From: Aradus depressus
Taxonomy: Eukaryota; Arthropoda; Insecta; Hemiptera; Aradidae
Direction of reading: 5' to 3'
Assembly: GCA_963662175.1 (NCBI GenBank)
Contig: OY759216.1
Coordinates: 35,915,087 to 35,979,086, forward strand
DNA length: 64,000 nucleotides
The translations under genes and the position numbers were made by a program. This document shows, one piece after another, positions 35,738 through 47,870 of the stretch (its first letter is position 1; every line of letters begins with the position of its first letter). The notes below the pieces were generated by a model that was given only the letters and a program-made list of their open reading frames with translations, was not told the origin of the DNA and did not search any database.

Positions 35738-36474
35738 AAACATATACAGCATGATTTTACAGAAATGTCTATTTCAATACCTTGAAGTCGTACCGTTATC
35801 AGACATCCTCTTTCTGCTATTATCATTTTGAAAGCTGTGTCCTCTCTTTAGTTAAGTCGCTCCCAGGACAGTTAACCTAAGCAAATATCCAAATTATTAG
35901 CCGAAATGTACATCCAGCCTACAAACTTGACTGATAATAGTAAAAAAAAATAATACCTCAAGTTCAAGTTATCCTTGAAAACTGCCTACTATAACTGAAA
36001 ACGTAATCTAATTGTGACAGAAAGCAACTAAGGACTATCTATAACTCTTTCATCTGACCTTTTCAACAAGATGACTACTGGGACCAGATTTTACTGTATC
36101 CTCATACATATATAAATCTCAGCTTATTTAAAAGTATGAATTCTTGACGAAATCCCTGTTAATTCTTAGGACTAAAATTTAATTTTTAAACATTTTTTAT
36201 GCATACAAAAGTCCTAAAACAAATGAGAAGCTGAGAGAAAGATGATTTACTTTACCGTGATGAAAATGTAACGGATTAGCCTATTTCTAAAATTGCTTCC
36301 GCTCATACAGCTGTTGGCCAACTTCTGTCGAAGGCTACTCCACAGAGATTCGTCAGGAACATATTTCTATCTCATTCTTCAAGTTCAATCCTGAATAGTA
36401 ACCATGACCTTATACATATGTTGTGAGAAGTCCGATACCAACACGAATCACAAAGTAAAACCACTTTCTGAGAT

Positions 36475-36890
36475 GTTTTACTTTTGCCAGCCAGACCTGA
36501 GACTATATAAATTAAATAAACTTATTTTTTTGAAGTAGTTCATCCCACAAGAAATTAGTATAATTACCGGTTTCAAGCAGAAAGATGCGTATTAATTTTC
36601 TTCCTGCTAAACATTAATAGTTAATTATTGAAATTCTCGAGCAGAATTAATAATGGCTGAAATGAACAAGAATTTATTTCGAGACTATTGTGATTTGAAC
36701 TCATTTGGGCATTGTTTTTTCTTTTTCTTTAATGAGTTTTACTAACTGGCTTAGCAAATCTTCAGTAAAGGGATCGGACTCAGCGCAAATGGAAGGAGGG
36801 CATGATAAACTAGATCATATTTACTACTCGTTTAGTTGCAAGCAAGTTTTCTCGCAACATTTAACATCTCACTTTTATGTGTGCATAAGG
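36475..36890. repeat. Interspersed repeat, copy 1 of a diverged pair
   Basis: Shares long diverged stretches with 41680-42125 in the same orientation: TTAAATAAACTTA...TTTTTTGAA, a CCCACAAGAAA block, AGCAGAATTAATAATG, CTGAAATGAACAAGA, ATGAGTTTTACTAACTGGC and CGCAACATTTAAC. The first part is the tail of the ACCGGTTTC family at 5463-5844. No intact protein is visible. It lies between PDAP1 and the subunit f gene. Confidence 0.6.
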
Positions 36891-37266
36891 AACAACAACA
36901 ATTGGAACAGAATCGAGCAAAGTTTGAACTTTCCAAGTAATTGGAGTAGAACATGTTTTTATTTATTTTTTCAAATCGAGATAGTCGTTGCCAACCGTGC
37001 ACAGCAGCGTCAGTCGGTCGGTCGTCCCGTAGCAAAGATTGTTCTCTTTATTTAGGTCTAAAACATACTTCTTTCTGAGGATTAAAGAAAAAAAAGTCAA
37101 TGAGTAAATTGTTTAATTATTAAATTAATTTTATAACTAATAAATCAAATGAGACAGAGAGAAAAATAAACTGGTTCCATACTGTATTACAGAGGTCATA
37201 AAATAACTGACGGGTTTACTAAATTCTTCTTCCATAGAACGCTAAAGACAAGATTGTCAGGTCTTT

Positions 37267-40200
37267 TCAGTGGAGTTCGTATCTCCTGTGCGCCTCTGAA
37301 ACAGCAAAACAATAAAGGTGAAACGAACAATTGATCAGTATTTTGACTGAGATGAAACTAGCGTTTCGGATCAATTATATAGAACTAACTGCGATAATCA
37401 TAGACATTTTTTGTCAGTATTTTATTTTTATTTCAGTTTCTCATTTTTAAATTTATATATATACAATAATTTCATTTATATATTTTTTTATATCAACGTG
37501 CAATACTAGCTTAGATGACAAGTGTATATCTGTGGCTGCCGGTAAATAATATTTTTCTATCTAAGCCCCCAACCTTAGTTGCCACTCATATCGCTCATTT
37601 GCTTCAAAAACATAACTCAAAAATGGGCGTTTTGGAGTTATAGGCATAGGAAGAACCATTCTGACATATACTTTTAGCGGGTAGAACGATACATCTGAGC
37701 TTAACGACACAACTGCTCGCCGAGAAAACTATTATTACTGCAAGAATGTCAATTCAAAGTGAGGGTAGTTATGAGGTTAAGGGAGAAACCTCAGTAAGGC
37801 CTATAGCTGTTACTGTACATTTTCTCTTCTTTTATATTGTATGCTTTCAATAATTAACATACTGATAAGTTAATGCATCAAGTTATTACACGTCAAAAGT
37901 TTGAATTGCTCCTCCTGGAGAATCACAGTTTTTGAGTTATGTCGCTGATGCAGCAAATGAGAAGTATATATTTTAAAAAAAAACTTATTACTGCAAAAAA
38001 TAAAAATGATGGCTCCATTATATGCAAGAATTGGAGAAGAACCTTTTTTCGCATATTCTCGTAATGTTGGAAAGAACAGTTGAGTAGAGTTCTCCAAATT
38101 TAAAATATGCGCTCGTGGTGGAGGAAAATGCGTGCAATGAACATGTCCCCCTCACAGCACAAGACCCAAAAATAACGAATAATAATAGAACTTCGGGAGG
38201 GTTGGGGCCTTTAAAGAGTAACTGATACATAGAGGCTCAGGATCATTGCTTAACGGACGGCGGGGCGTGCTCGAGGTTTCAACTCCCAGATAAAAAACCT
38301 AAGGACCTCGGCTGATTTTCGAACCCGTGATCTTGAGCTCAGTAGACCAGCACACGCTACCTCTGGTCTACCAGCGCCCTCAAAAATTTGATTTAGGTAT
38401 CATAAACATTGACGAGAAATCACATTTTTTAGGTTTTAGCATTTTTTTTTTTATTATTATTTATGTAGGGTAGACATGCTGCTCGTGACACCAAAACATT
38501 TTTATTGATATATTAATGATCTCAGAGCATGAAGACACTGATCTTATGTGAATGGCTGCGAAGCCATCCACTAGACACACAGCTTGGTCATTATTTCAGG
38601 TAAGCTAGTAAGACATACAAACAAGAATACTTACGCATCCTCTTGTAGTTCAGAAAGTAGAAGACACCGATCATTCCTAGAGAGATGTGTAAGAAGGGAG
38701 CCATCCCGTGTCTCTTAGGGTGCAAATATTTATGTTGCCATCTCCAGTAGGCTGGGCCAAACAGAACAAGGAAGACAATTAGCAGAGGTTACCATCAGCT
38801 GTGTAGTTATTTACAGACTCCAACAAAAATAAAAAAAAGTCGTCGATGAATCACCGAATTAATTAGTTATCGCTCTCCCTCCAAAGTTAATGGACCGTTT
38901 GGGCAAATAAAACTCAATATTTGACTTACATAATGGCTTTTGAATCATACTAAATTTGTGAGTCGAAATACCCATTACATCGGCAGTTATTAGGTTGAGC
39001 CGATATCCACTCTTCCCTTCGACCGATTACGCGAAAAATTAAAAGATGCCATCCTTATAGTGTTTTGAATTTAAATGTACAATTTCATGTTGATACATTC
39101 ATTACATCAGTAGTTAGGGGAATTTTTGAGTAGAGCCCCCTCTGCTGATTCCGCTGAAAACTAATAGTTGTCCTTTAGAGGGCTTTGAATTTACAGATGA
39201 AATTTTGTGTCAATACTTTCATTACAACGGCATTTATTAGAGCTTTCGTGTTAAGCCTCCCCCTAATCCCCTCTTACCATTAACTGTTGCGGTTGAAGAT
39301 CAATATGTATCGTCCTTAGAGTGTTTTGGATACACATATAAAATTTCGTGTCGATATATTCATTCTATCGGGAGTTATCGTGTTCACAGACACATACAAA
39401 ATTTTATTTTTAATTTTCGAATCAGGAGGTCGGAAGCCATGTAATTTCATTTATTGCAGGTATTATAAATAATATAATATTTAAAGCCACCTTAGTATTA
39501 AAGGTTACCTAAGTTTGTTTTATTGTCCAAATGGGGTCTTAAACTAGCTAAAGTTAATTTTTTAATAACAATGATGATAATGTTAGATGTGAACTTGTAC
39601 TAATATTATGAAAACATAAATGAAAGAAAGAAAATAAATTGAAAATGTTGAGACTAAGATGGCTTTAAATATTATTATATATATATAACCTGCAATAATT
39701 GGAATACAAATGTCTCATATATCGGAAACTGATTTACGATTATTATATATGTATTTCCATTGAAAACTCCGCATCGATTACATAACTTGCCTTAAACTTC
39801 ACATAGCTGGGAAAATAACAAATCCTAGTCTCGGTCGGGTATTAGGTACATTTTTCCTTGTTAATTTTCGTAATAATTAGCATTTATCTACGTAACGCAT
39901 CCCCTCGCATCTCCTATTTTCATGTTTTATCTTTAGACTATTTAAAGAACCACATGCCATAACACCAAATCCTAATGTGTTCAAGATCGGGAGTTTGAAT
40001 CCGGCAGAGACTCCAAGGTTTTTTTTTATCTGACACTAAAATAAGGGTCTCAACCCTGTACGGGCGAATATTCGTTAAAGACACCAGTCCTGATTAAACC
40101 TGGATGCACAATAGTTAGGTAGCCCAAAGTAGTCAGGCTTATGTTGACCAGAACGCCCTTTCTTATCTTTTTCATATCTGGCACATTGGAATCTGATGAA

Positions 40201-42969
40201 GGGTCGTAAGAATATCCCGAAACATCGTTGTTATAAAGACAATTCCGGAAGAGTTGTAAAAAATAGTTATCTAAATTTGTAATAAATTGAAAAATGTATC
40301 TACTTATAATAAATGTATCTATTATTATTATTTTTTTTGTAATCACATATTTCTAAGTATTTATTTATTCATTTTATTTTACTTTTTTAAATAGTTTTGT
40401 TATTACTAATCAATACGTGTGTTAGACTCAAGTAGTTAGCTAGTTATTATGACGCATGTCCGAGCTTTAACTACGAGGTCATATCACCTACTACCAGAGC
40501 GCTCTTTCATCACGTGGACATGAGCCCGACTCTACTATGGGAGTCCTAAATTTTTATTCACTTAGGGCAGGGGTCTTTAACGAGTGCCTAACGTCGTACA
40601 GGCTCATCGCTTAAAATCCCATCCGAGGGACGGCATGCTTAAGTTTATTTTACCTCCCTTGAGCCCAGGAGGCAAGCACGCATACCACTGAGCTACCGGC
40701 GCCCTCCTCAAGTAGTTATAAATCTAATTTATAAGCTATCTTAATGTATAAATTCTTTTGACGTATCTTATAACCAAATATTGCGGAAATAAAAATTATT
40801 ATTATGACCTAGCAGTTGGAGCGCAGCATGAGTCACCAAAACTATGAAACTATGAACATCGGCTCTCTGCTTATACTTTTCTCACAAGTTCATAAATATC
40901 ACAGGTAGTTACTATTTAAAATGTCCCGCTAAACTGAACTCCCCGTTAAAGGGACTACAGTATATTTTAAAGATACCATGTCCAATGGGTAGTCACCCAC
41001 TATACAATTGTTATGATTAATGATATCTAACAAAGTTCTTGTTACCTCTACTCACAGCTCCTACAAGAGCAGACGGAGTCTTGTTCCGCCTCATCAGCCA
41101 TGAGCCCATATCTCCTAGCTTCACCTGGCTCAGCGGAGTATCAGCTGAAATTATAAAATATACCCTTTACATATCAAACATAACTAGGAATACGAGTGGA
41201 TCGGTAAAATGTTAATTGCGAATTGGAACTGGTCAAACACGACATGACACACCCCTCTTAAGAATTGCGATAAGAAGGCCGATCTTTACTGGAGATTTAT
41301 TTATAAGTCAGTCAGTAAAACTTATTTAGAAAAATAAAACAAAAGAAAAAACCTTAATTTATAATGCACAAATGAGTTCAAATTTAAAAATTAGAATCTT
41401 GTTAATTTCAGTCATTAATAATTGTGCTCAAGAAACACAATAATTAACTAATTTGAACAAAACTAATTTCTTTGGTACTGATTCTGTACGAGACACACAA
41501 TGTATATAGTGTTCGTGCGAAATTGAAAATCCGCAGCTCTGAAATATTGATTTACATATTTGTTAACTGCAATAGAATGAGAAGACCATGACAAATAAGG
41601 TTAGGCTTATAAAAAAATATTCTGTTCGTTATAAGTATATTTTCTGACTGAAATCTACTCAATTGCTAGACGGTGAATTTTGAGAGGGGGTTTTACTTTT
41701 GTCAGACCAAGACGTGCACTTATACTCTGTAAATTAAATAAACTTAGTTTTTTGAAATAATATCTATCCCACAAGAAACGTGAACTTAAAACTACCAGTT
41801 CCCAGCCGAAACATAGGTACTTAATTTTTCTCATGCCAAACATTATAGATAACTATTGCAATTCTCCAGCAGAATTAATAATGACTGAAATGAACAAGAT
41901 TTCATTTTGAGACCATTGTGATGCTCATTTGGGCATTAAAAATTATAATTATTTTTTTTAAATGAGTTTTACTAACTGGCAAATCTTCAGGAAAACCGTC
42001 GGGCTTCATAGCGCAAATTTAAAGAAGGCATTGCACGCGGGATTGTCTTTGCTCCTCGTTTAGTTCAAGCAAGTTTTCCCGCAACATTTAACCGATCGAA
42101 TTGATCATCATACTTTTATGTGTGTGTATAGTAAGTTTTCATACTATGTCCGCCTTTCTCAACTTTGAATGTCTATTATGAAAAACTCATTTATGATAAA
42201 CTTTCTTCTGAAGAAAAATTTATTTCATCAAACATTATCTTTGGTTTAATTTAATAGTCATTCTAACAATCATAGGTATGTCATCTTTTAGTGTGATTGA
42301 TTTTTACCAACTTATTATTTCAGGGTTGCGGATGGCAACACTTCTGTTTTTTAAAACATGATGTAGTAAAGATAGTGTTAATTGTACATTATAAGAATTC
42401 TTAACACATTAGTCTTTGTTCTCCACATTAATTTTTGTTTTAGACTACATAACTGAATACCATAGCATAAGACTTTCATACATTTGCGGAACAGCATACA
42501 CAGATCATAAAGAACACACATTTAAAAAACAGCACTGAAGTGTATCGAATTAAGGAATTGTAATAATATTACAATTGTAAGTCAAATATAGCCTGTAGTA
42601 AAGTTGAAAATATTGAACTTCCATTATCTTTTCAAACTTCGTATGTAACCACACGCATAACCTTCCTCCGAAATAATAATTTATTATTCATTAACTTTAA
42701 ATGTTTCAAAATGACTAAAAAGATAAAATGGGTTCAATAACAACTAAATTGTTACCATAAAAGTGAAAAATATACAAGAACACTGTAAAAGATCCTATAG
42801 TTGATAACACTTTTTTGGTCCTAACATCTACCTCCTTAAAACAAGAAAGAGCATCCAAAGAAAATGTTATTCTATAATAAAAATTTTTACCTTTTCCATA
42901 ATAACGAGCTGGGTCATAAGGCCCATGAACTCGAGGATTATATTCAGCTGGATAGTCCCCAATCGCCAT
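37267..42969 (-). CDS. ATP5MF: Mitochondrial F1Fo ATP synthase subunit f, complete
   Basis: Four exons on the minus strand, 5' to 3': 42891-42969, 41046-41144, 38635-38751 and 37267-37295 (TGA). They encode 107 residues, the length I recall for insect subunit f. The start MAIGDYPAEYNPRVHGPYDP is nearly the same as insect ATPsynF, followed by a VKLG segment, RRNKTPSALVGAVSRAYWRW and one membrane helix near residues 79-95 (APFLHISLGMIGVFYFLNY). The C-terminus is a short basic tail ending in YELH. The protein belongs to the membrane Fo sector in the inner mitochondrial membrane and supports the peripheral stalk and dimer region. The exon 2 donor must be the GTAAC at 41041-41045, because the nearer GTGAGT at 41050-41055 breaks the frame and loses the VSRA residues. 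The last exon has only 29 bases. A CCAAT box (ATTGG in gene sense) lies about 45 bp upstream of the ATG. Confidence 0.94.
38200..38386 (-). mobile_element. tRNA-derived SINE, head half
   Basis: In reverse: TTTCGAACCCGTGATCTTGA (B box) and the ACCTCTGGTCTACCAGCGCC head end, with the C-rich body to GCCTTTAAAGAGTAACTG. It lies in the last intron of the subunit f gene. Confidence 0.7.
38830..39845 (+). repeat. Modular interspersed repeat, longest copy
   Basis: Begins with GTCGTCGATGAATCACCG and holds four or more internal modules (ATTACATCGGCAGTTATTAG, then a C-rich run, AAAATTAA, GTTTTGAATTTA). It continues through GGGAGTTATCGTGTTCAC, an insert near 39460-39700, and the 3' end AAAACTCCGCATCGATTACA with CACATAGCTGGGAAAA. 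It lies in intron 2 of the subunit f gene. No protein-coding frame. Confidence 0.6.
39955..40165 (+). mobile_element. tRNA-derived SINE, very degraded
   Basis: GATCGGGAGTTTGAATCCGG resembles the B box, then TTTATCTGACAC, TTCGTTAAAGACACCAG and CAGGCTTATGTTGACCAGA in the family order. Confidence 0.4.
40434..40712 (-). mobile_element. tRNA-derived SINE, full ends with internal deletion
   Basis: Tail TTATTATGACGCATGTCCG, body CATCCGAGGGACGGCATGC, and head end ACCACTGAGCTACCGGCGCC. The B-box segment is deleted (TTACCTCCCTTGAGCCCAGG). It lies in intron 2 of the subunit f gene. Confidence 0.75.
41680..42125. repeat. Interspersed repeat, copy 2 of a diverged pair
   Basis: Direct, diverged copy of 36475-36890 with several small insertions and deletions, in intron 1 of the ATP synthase subunit f gene. 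Confidence 0.6.
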
Positions 42970-43927
42970 TTTTTCTAGGGAAGAAGAAAAATTGAACAGC
43001 TGACTACAATAACCAATGGTGCCAACTACATTCAGAATTTTTTTTATCGAACATGATTTAAATTGATAAAAAAAGTAGGAGTTTCGAAAATTGTGATTGT
43101 ACTTAAAAATAAATATGAACTTTGACGAAGGCAGGTGAAATCTATTTTGTTTTAAGATGAAAAATTATATTTTATTCGACATTATCACAATTCTGAAAAC
43201 TAAAACTAGTGACAGAAGTACTAGTAGTAATGTAAACTAAATGGTAAATATACATTTATTTTGATAAATAATAGGGAGTGAACTCAATGGATAAATAACA
43301 TTTGTATGTAATTTTTTTTTTTGGGGGGGGGGAGGGAAGGCGTGACCTATATTTTATTTTGTGTGGTAACATGTATTTTGTGACACATCATGAGAAGTGC
43401 TACAACGAAACAACAACAACATTTATCTGGACCAGCAAGATACAAGATGCTATACAAACTACAAAAAAAATAATAATAAATATATATATATTGAGCATAT
43501 ACAGAAATATCGAACATAGAGGAGTCCTACTTATAAATTCAATCAATTAACGAAATTGATAGTATAAATGGACTCGCGTTCCTGCAAGAAGAGTTGAGAA
43601 ATTTTTAATTGGAATTAATAATTGTTATAAATAGAGTTAATTGTGAAAGTGACAATTACTTTGTGCAAATACAATTATTATATAATTGTTAATTTTGTTG
43701 AATAATTTGAAAATTTAATTGCAATTATTTGTAATCAACTATTGGTCAAATGGTATTCACGAGATAGTCGGCTTCTTCTAAAACCTCCTCTCCGGCTAAT
43801 TTGGCTAAAAATCAAGGCTCTCTAAAGAGAAAATACCTACCCTATTTTACGTATATCATATGGGACGGAATGTTCAATCCATATCAAACTATGAAGTCGT
43901 ATCATTAAGACTGCAGGGAGATGGGTT

Positions 43928-44135
43928 ATGATAGGGGTCTTTAACGGGTACCTGCCACCGCACAGGGTCGTGATCATCGCTTCCCAAGCGCTTAACGTCC
44001 CTTCCGAAGGACGGCATGCTCAAGGTTTTTTCGCTCCCCAGTTAAAAAACCTAAGGGCCTCGGCCGGGTTTCGAACCCGAGGTCTTGAGCTCAGTAAGCA
44101 AGCAAGCTACTTCCGAGCTACCAGCTGGCTTGAAA
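43928..44135 (-). mobile_element. tRNA-derived SINE, head half
   Basis: In reverse: GGGTTTCGAACCCGAGGTC (B box), CTACTTCCGAGCTACCAGC (A box), body CCGAAGGACGGCATGCTCAA, starting at AGGGGTCTTTAACGGGTACC. Confidence 0.8.
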
Positions 44136-45179
44136 ATTATATGAGGGCGTAGTGAGGATTATATTGCTTGAGCAAAAGTCGCGGTCCGCCGCTCCTTCAA
44201 CTTTTCATTCTATCACAAATCTTCTACTCACATTTGCTTTTATTTTATACAGTTTTATTTATTTTTAGAAAAATATATTGGTAAGTGAAATACAATTATC
44301 TTAAACTCCCACTACTTTGCCATGATAGCTCTAAACCTGTTGTTATATATATATCATGTTTTTATTTTTTGTAAATGGACCTTCCTTTTCAGCATATAAA
44401 AAATACTGATTTTCGTGAATAATGGTTTTATTTAATTACATAAAAAAAACTACATACTATGAAAAAAATCGAATTGTAAATCCTTAATTCATGAATCTTG
44501 CAATCACGTTAAACCATAGTCCCTTCCATTTAAATTGTTTAAAAAAAATCTTCTGTTATGTTTAGCATAATTTAAATGAGAGTTCAAGAAAAAAAAAAGT
44601 TAACTATTTATTTTAATTTAATTGAAGTTTTGACTAAGTTAGAAATGAACTTAGAAGTCCTCAAAAAAGTTCAATTGAAGGATTTAATAAGATTGTGTCT
44701 TATAAAGAAAAAACAAGAGAAGATGGAAGTCTGAGAGAGAGGGAAGGGGGGAGGTTTGAGAAAAGCGATTACCAGAGGATGGGCACCAACTCGTAACTCA
44801 ATTCAGAAAAACAAGGACAACAGTTATCGAAAAAGTTTTTCCATTTTTCTAAACCGGGCTTGAGGCGGGGCTCTGTAATTTATTCTTTTTGTTTGTGTGA
44901 CCTCACGCAATCCCCGGGTCCACTTCTGTCTTCTGGGGGGGGACTTTTCCCTCCTTCAACTTTATCTATCTCCTCTCACTCTGTCACTCATACCTAACTA
45001 ACTTTTTGTAATTCATTTACTTTTAATTTGATATTTTTATTTGTTTTTTTTTAAATTTATAGAAAAATATAGTAAGGGAAATGCAATTTACTAGATTTTT
45101 TTTTCTTGTTGGGGGCTTAGGAACAATGCAAATTAGCCACTACATTACTGAGGTTATCGGTTATTTACCCAACATTTAC

Positions 45180-45285
45180 AGCCCCGGATGAGAATTTTAT
45201 TTAAGAAATAAAACTCTCTCCCAGACGGGATTCAATCCCACAGTGGTGTTACCAAAGCACTCGATCCACAGCATTATTCCTTGAA
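45180..45285 (-). mobile_element. Second tRNA-like SINE family, reverse copy
   Basis: AGACGGGATTCAATCCCACA is the B box in reverse, preceded by GAAATAAAACTCTCTCCC, matching 31035-31165. Confidence 0.45.
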
Positions 45286-47149
45286 ATAATCATGCCAAAA
45301 GTTTTTCCTCAAACTATGAAGTCAAGGATGGATGGTTATTATAGTTATATTTAAATATATACGCACATAATGTGTGAAACTGCATAAGTAATCGGTAATC
45401 ACATTACAAGAAAAAAATAAAATTAAAATAAAGTACAAATAAATATATAAATATACTCACACATATAACTAACAACACCCTATTATGTACATACACATAC
45501 ACACATAACAAAATAAATAATAAATGTAATTTAAACATAATTAAATTGTTGACACTAGTTTCTAACTATACTCTTCTTATTAACTTACTTTAATATTTTT
45601 TTACCCTTTTTTACGTGTTTTATAAATCAGAAATACCTGGACGACTTAAGAAAATGTTAAGATACAATTTTTTACAAAAATAAGATGGTTGAAAAGCAAT
45701 TGTTGAACAAAATTCATTTTATATCCTTCATTAACAAATAAAAAGTCAAAATATATTTTTACAAAGAAAATTGAAATTTTGCATGCAACTTTTTTATAGA
45801 CAATGTGCAAAAGAGGAAATCATTGACTTGAGTTCACCGAAGAAATGTAAAAGTGAAGAACTTGATGTCTTGTTCATAGTGGAAATCAACGTGCAGTTAG
45901 CTGAATTTTCACCGTGGGAAAAGATACAAGAAGCCAGATCGATCTCAGTGTCTCTGCTACTCCGGACAAAAAATGATACATTTGGCTTCAAGTAGGTCCA
46001 AACAAAAAGTCTATCTTCGTTTCCAGACTTACTTCAAGCAACTTCTGCTAACTTCAGCTCTCTAGTACTTTATATTTGACCACAACGCCCTTCTGTCTAC
46101 TTCTTTTTTCTGTCCAATACAGGCAATTACAGGGGGGACTCCATCTGAGAGTCGAGGAAAAAAGTTCCAGTCACAGTCATCTGATGGAGCGTTCCTACGG
46201 CACATCACGGAACTATAATGCACTAGTTAGTTATAGGTTTGGAGGATAGATGGCACTAGTTAGATACATATATGTGTATGTAAATAATGTGTGTTTGTGT
46301 GTAGACACACTATAATGTAGATGCATATATACATAAGAGAAAATAAATAATAAAAGTCTTTACATGAAGAATAACGGATGAGAAAAATAATTATGTAAAA
46401 TCAAATTTTAATAATATTTTCTACCCATTGTTAAATTGCTGACCACTGTATGTTAACTTAAAAAAGTTACAGTTCATGGAACAGATGGGACTCCTTGAGG
46501 CAAACGACCATCTGATCCATCGCAGCTTCGTTCTTACCTACAGCTTTAAATAAATACGTTGAGATCTACAAAACGTACACACATTATAAATATTAAAAAA
46601 CTGTAAAATTATTATGCAAAAAAAAGGTCAAAATCAAAAATTTAATCTGTATTTCAATCTTTATAAAAATCATAATCCAACCCAGTTAATAAAAAAACAA
46701 GTGTGGATTGATACGATTATATGTTTACATTGACAATGGAAATCACTTGATATTTGTTATCTGTGGTGATATAACCATCAAATAGCAACTGTATAAACTG
46801 TACCCAATACTGGAGTAGAGGGGTGATAAGGCAGACCTGGGGTACTCCAGGCTCTTAGGACTGCTGCGGTCCTTATCGCGGACAGATAGCGCTCGGTTCG
46901 CTGTCACCAACACAAACACACCTCTACTGTTTTGTCAGCTCTCAATTCAATGATTAAAGATAAGATAGAAGAAAGGCTTCAAGAAGGTCATGTGATCCCC
47001 ATGATGAATTAAGTGGCTCCAGCGATGCTCATGCTCGGTCTACTCGAAAAAAAAAACGTTAGAGCAGGGTGAGTTGAGCAGGTAAACGTGAGGGTGGTTT
47101 GCCGGGTTGGTCGCAGTTATCTCAGTATGCCTCGAGCTTCCTCAGAGTA

Positions 47150-47870
47150 TTTCGTCGGGTTCTGGCCCCAAATTGAGATCTATTCGTGATGCGAAAGCTG
47201 GCCAGACAGCCATAGGGTGGCACCACTAAACTGTTCATAGGTGACACTGTGGCGTCGTCGCGCACGGCTCATTGCAGTCCTAGGAGAATGATGCGCAAGG
47301 CGGCGACCCAATGCGTAGAGTCATCGTGGCATCTAATGGTGGCTTTGTGGGAGCGATGTCACATTTCCACCAGCCCATTCGTCCATTTGCTTTGGGAAGG
47401 TGAGCTGAGCTGTGACCCGAATGTGAGCAAGTCAGTTTGGCGAGCTCTCTGAACTAAACGAGCTACCCAGTTTACAAAAAGTGTTCTCGCGATAGTGCTG
47501 ATATTCGCTCCGGCCACCAGATAAAACCGTCCAAGCACCTTACTTCAAACTTGACAGCCTCCCAACAATGTAATGTGAGAAAACCTCTCGGCCGATGGAA
47601 CAAACTCTGCTCACGGCGCCTTCGTATGTTGAGTCACCTCGTTCCTCTGGCACTGTTACCAAGCAGCACATGAAAAACTTGTTGTTGAAAGCAGCGCGGC
47701 ATGAAGAGTTGCGGTGAACCCAAAGAGATATCACAGGTGATGCATGTTAGTTTCCGGCATCCTCCGCAGAACGAGAGAAGCGTCTGCTTTAGCGCGGTAC
47801 GTCTTAAAATCCGTCTATGCGACCGCCAGTTGCTAATAGTCGACTCCCTCAAGTGTAGATACATAGCTCA
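47150..47870 (-). pseudogene. Decayed Ty3/gypsy-like pol fragment (pre-integrase and integrase start)
   Basis: On the minus strand from 47864 the frame reads ISNWRSHRRILRRTALKQ, then LTCITCDISLGSPQLFMP and QQQVF. This resembles the spacer before integrase in Ty3/gypsy polyproteins (CDxSxGxPRPFxP ... RRxVF). A shifted frame near 47480-47560 gives a FIWWPE-like match to the FVWPG integrase motif. Several frameshifts and stops break it. The block is richer in GC than its surroundings. Confidence 0.4.

Larger units (their letters stand above)
42970..46990. other. Gene-poor region upstream of the subunit f gene
   Basis: Besides the repeats listed separately, I see A/T-rich sequence, a G-run near 43322 and no supported gene. 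An open frame at 45771-45995 follows a TTTTTATAG acceptor-like site but matches nothing I recognise and is not called as a gene. Confidence 0.4.

Noticed and set aside
41050..41055. GTGAGT donor for exon 2 of the subunit f gene
   Set aside because: It looks stronger than the one used, but breaks the frame with the next exon and loses conserved residues.
45771..45995. 74-codon frame after an acceptor-like TTTTTATAG
   Set aside because: Both strands are open, no family match and no partner exon found.
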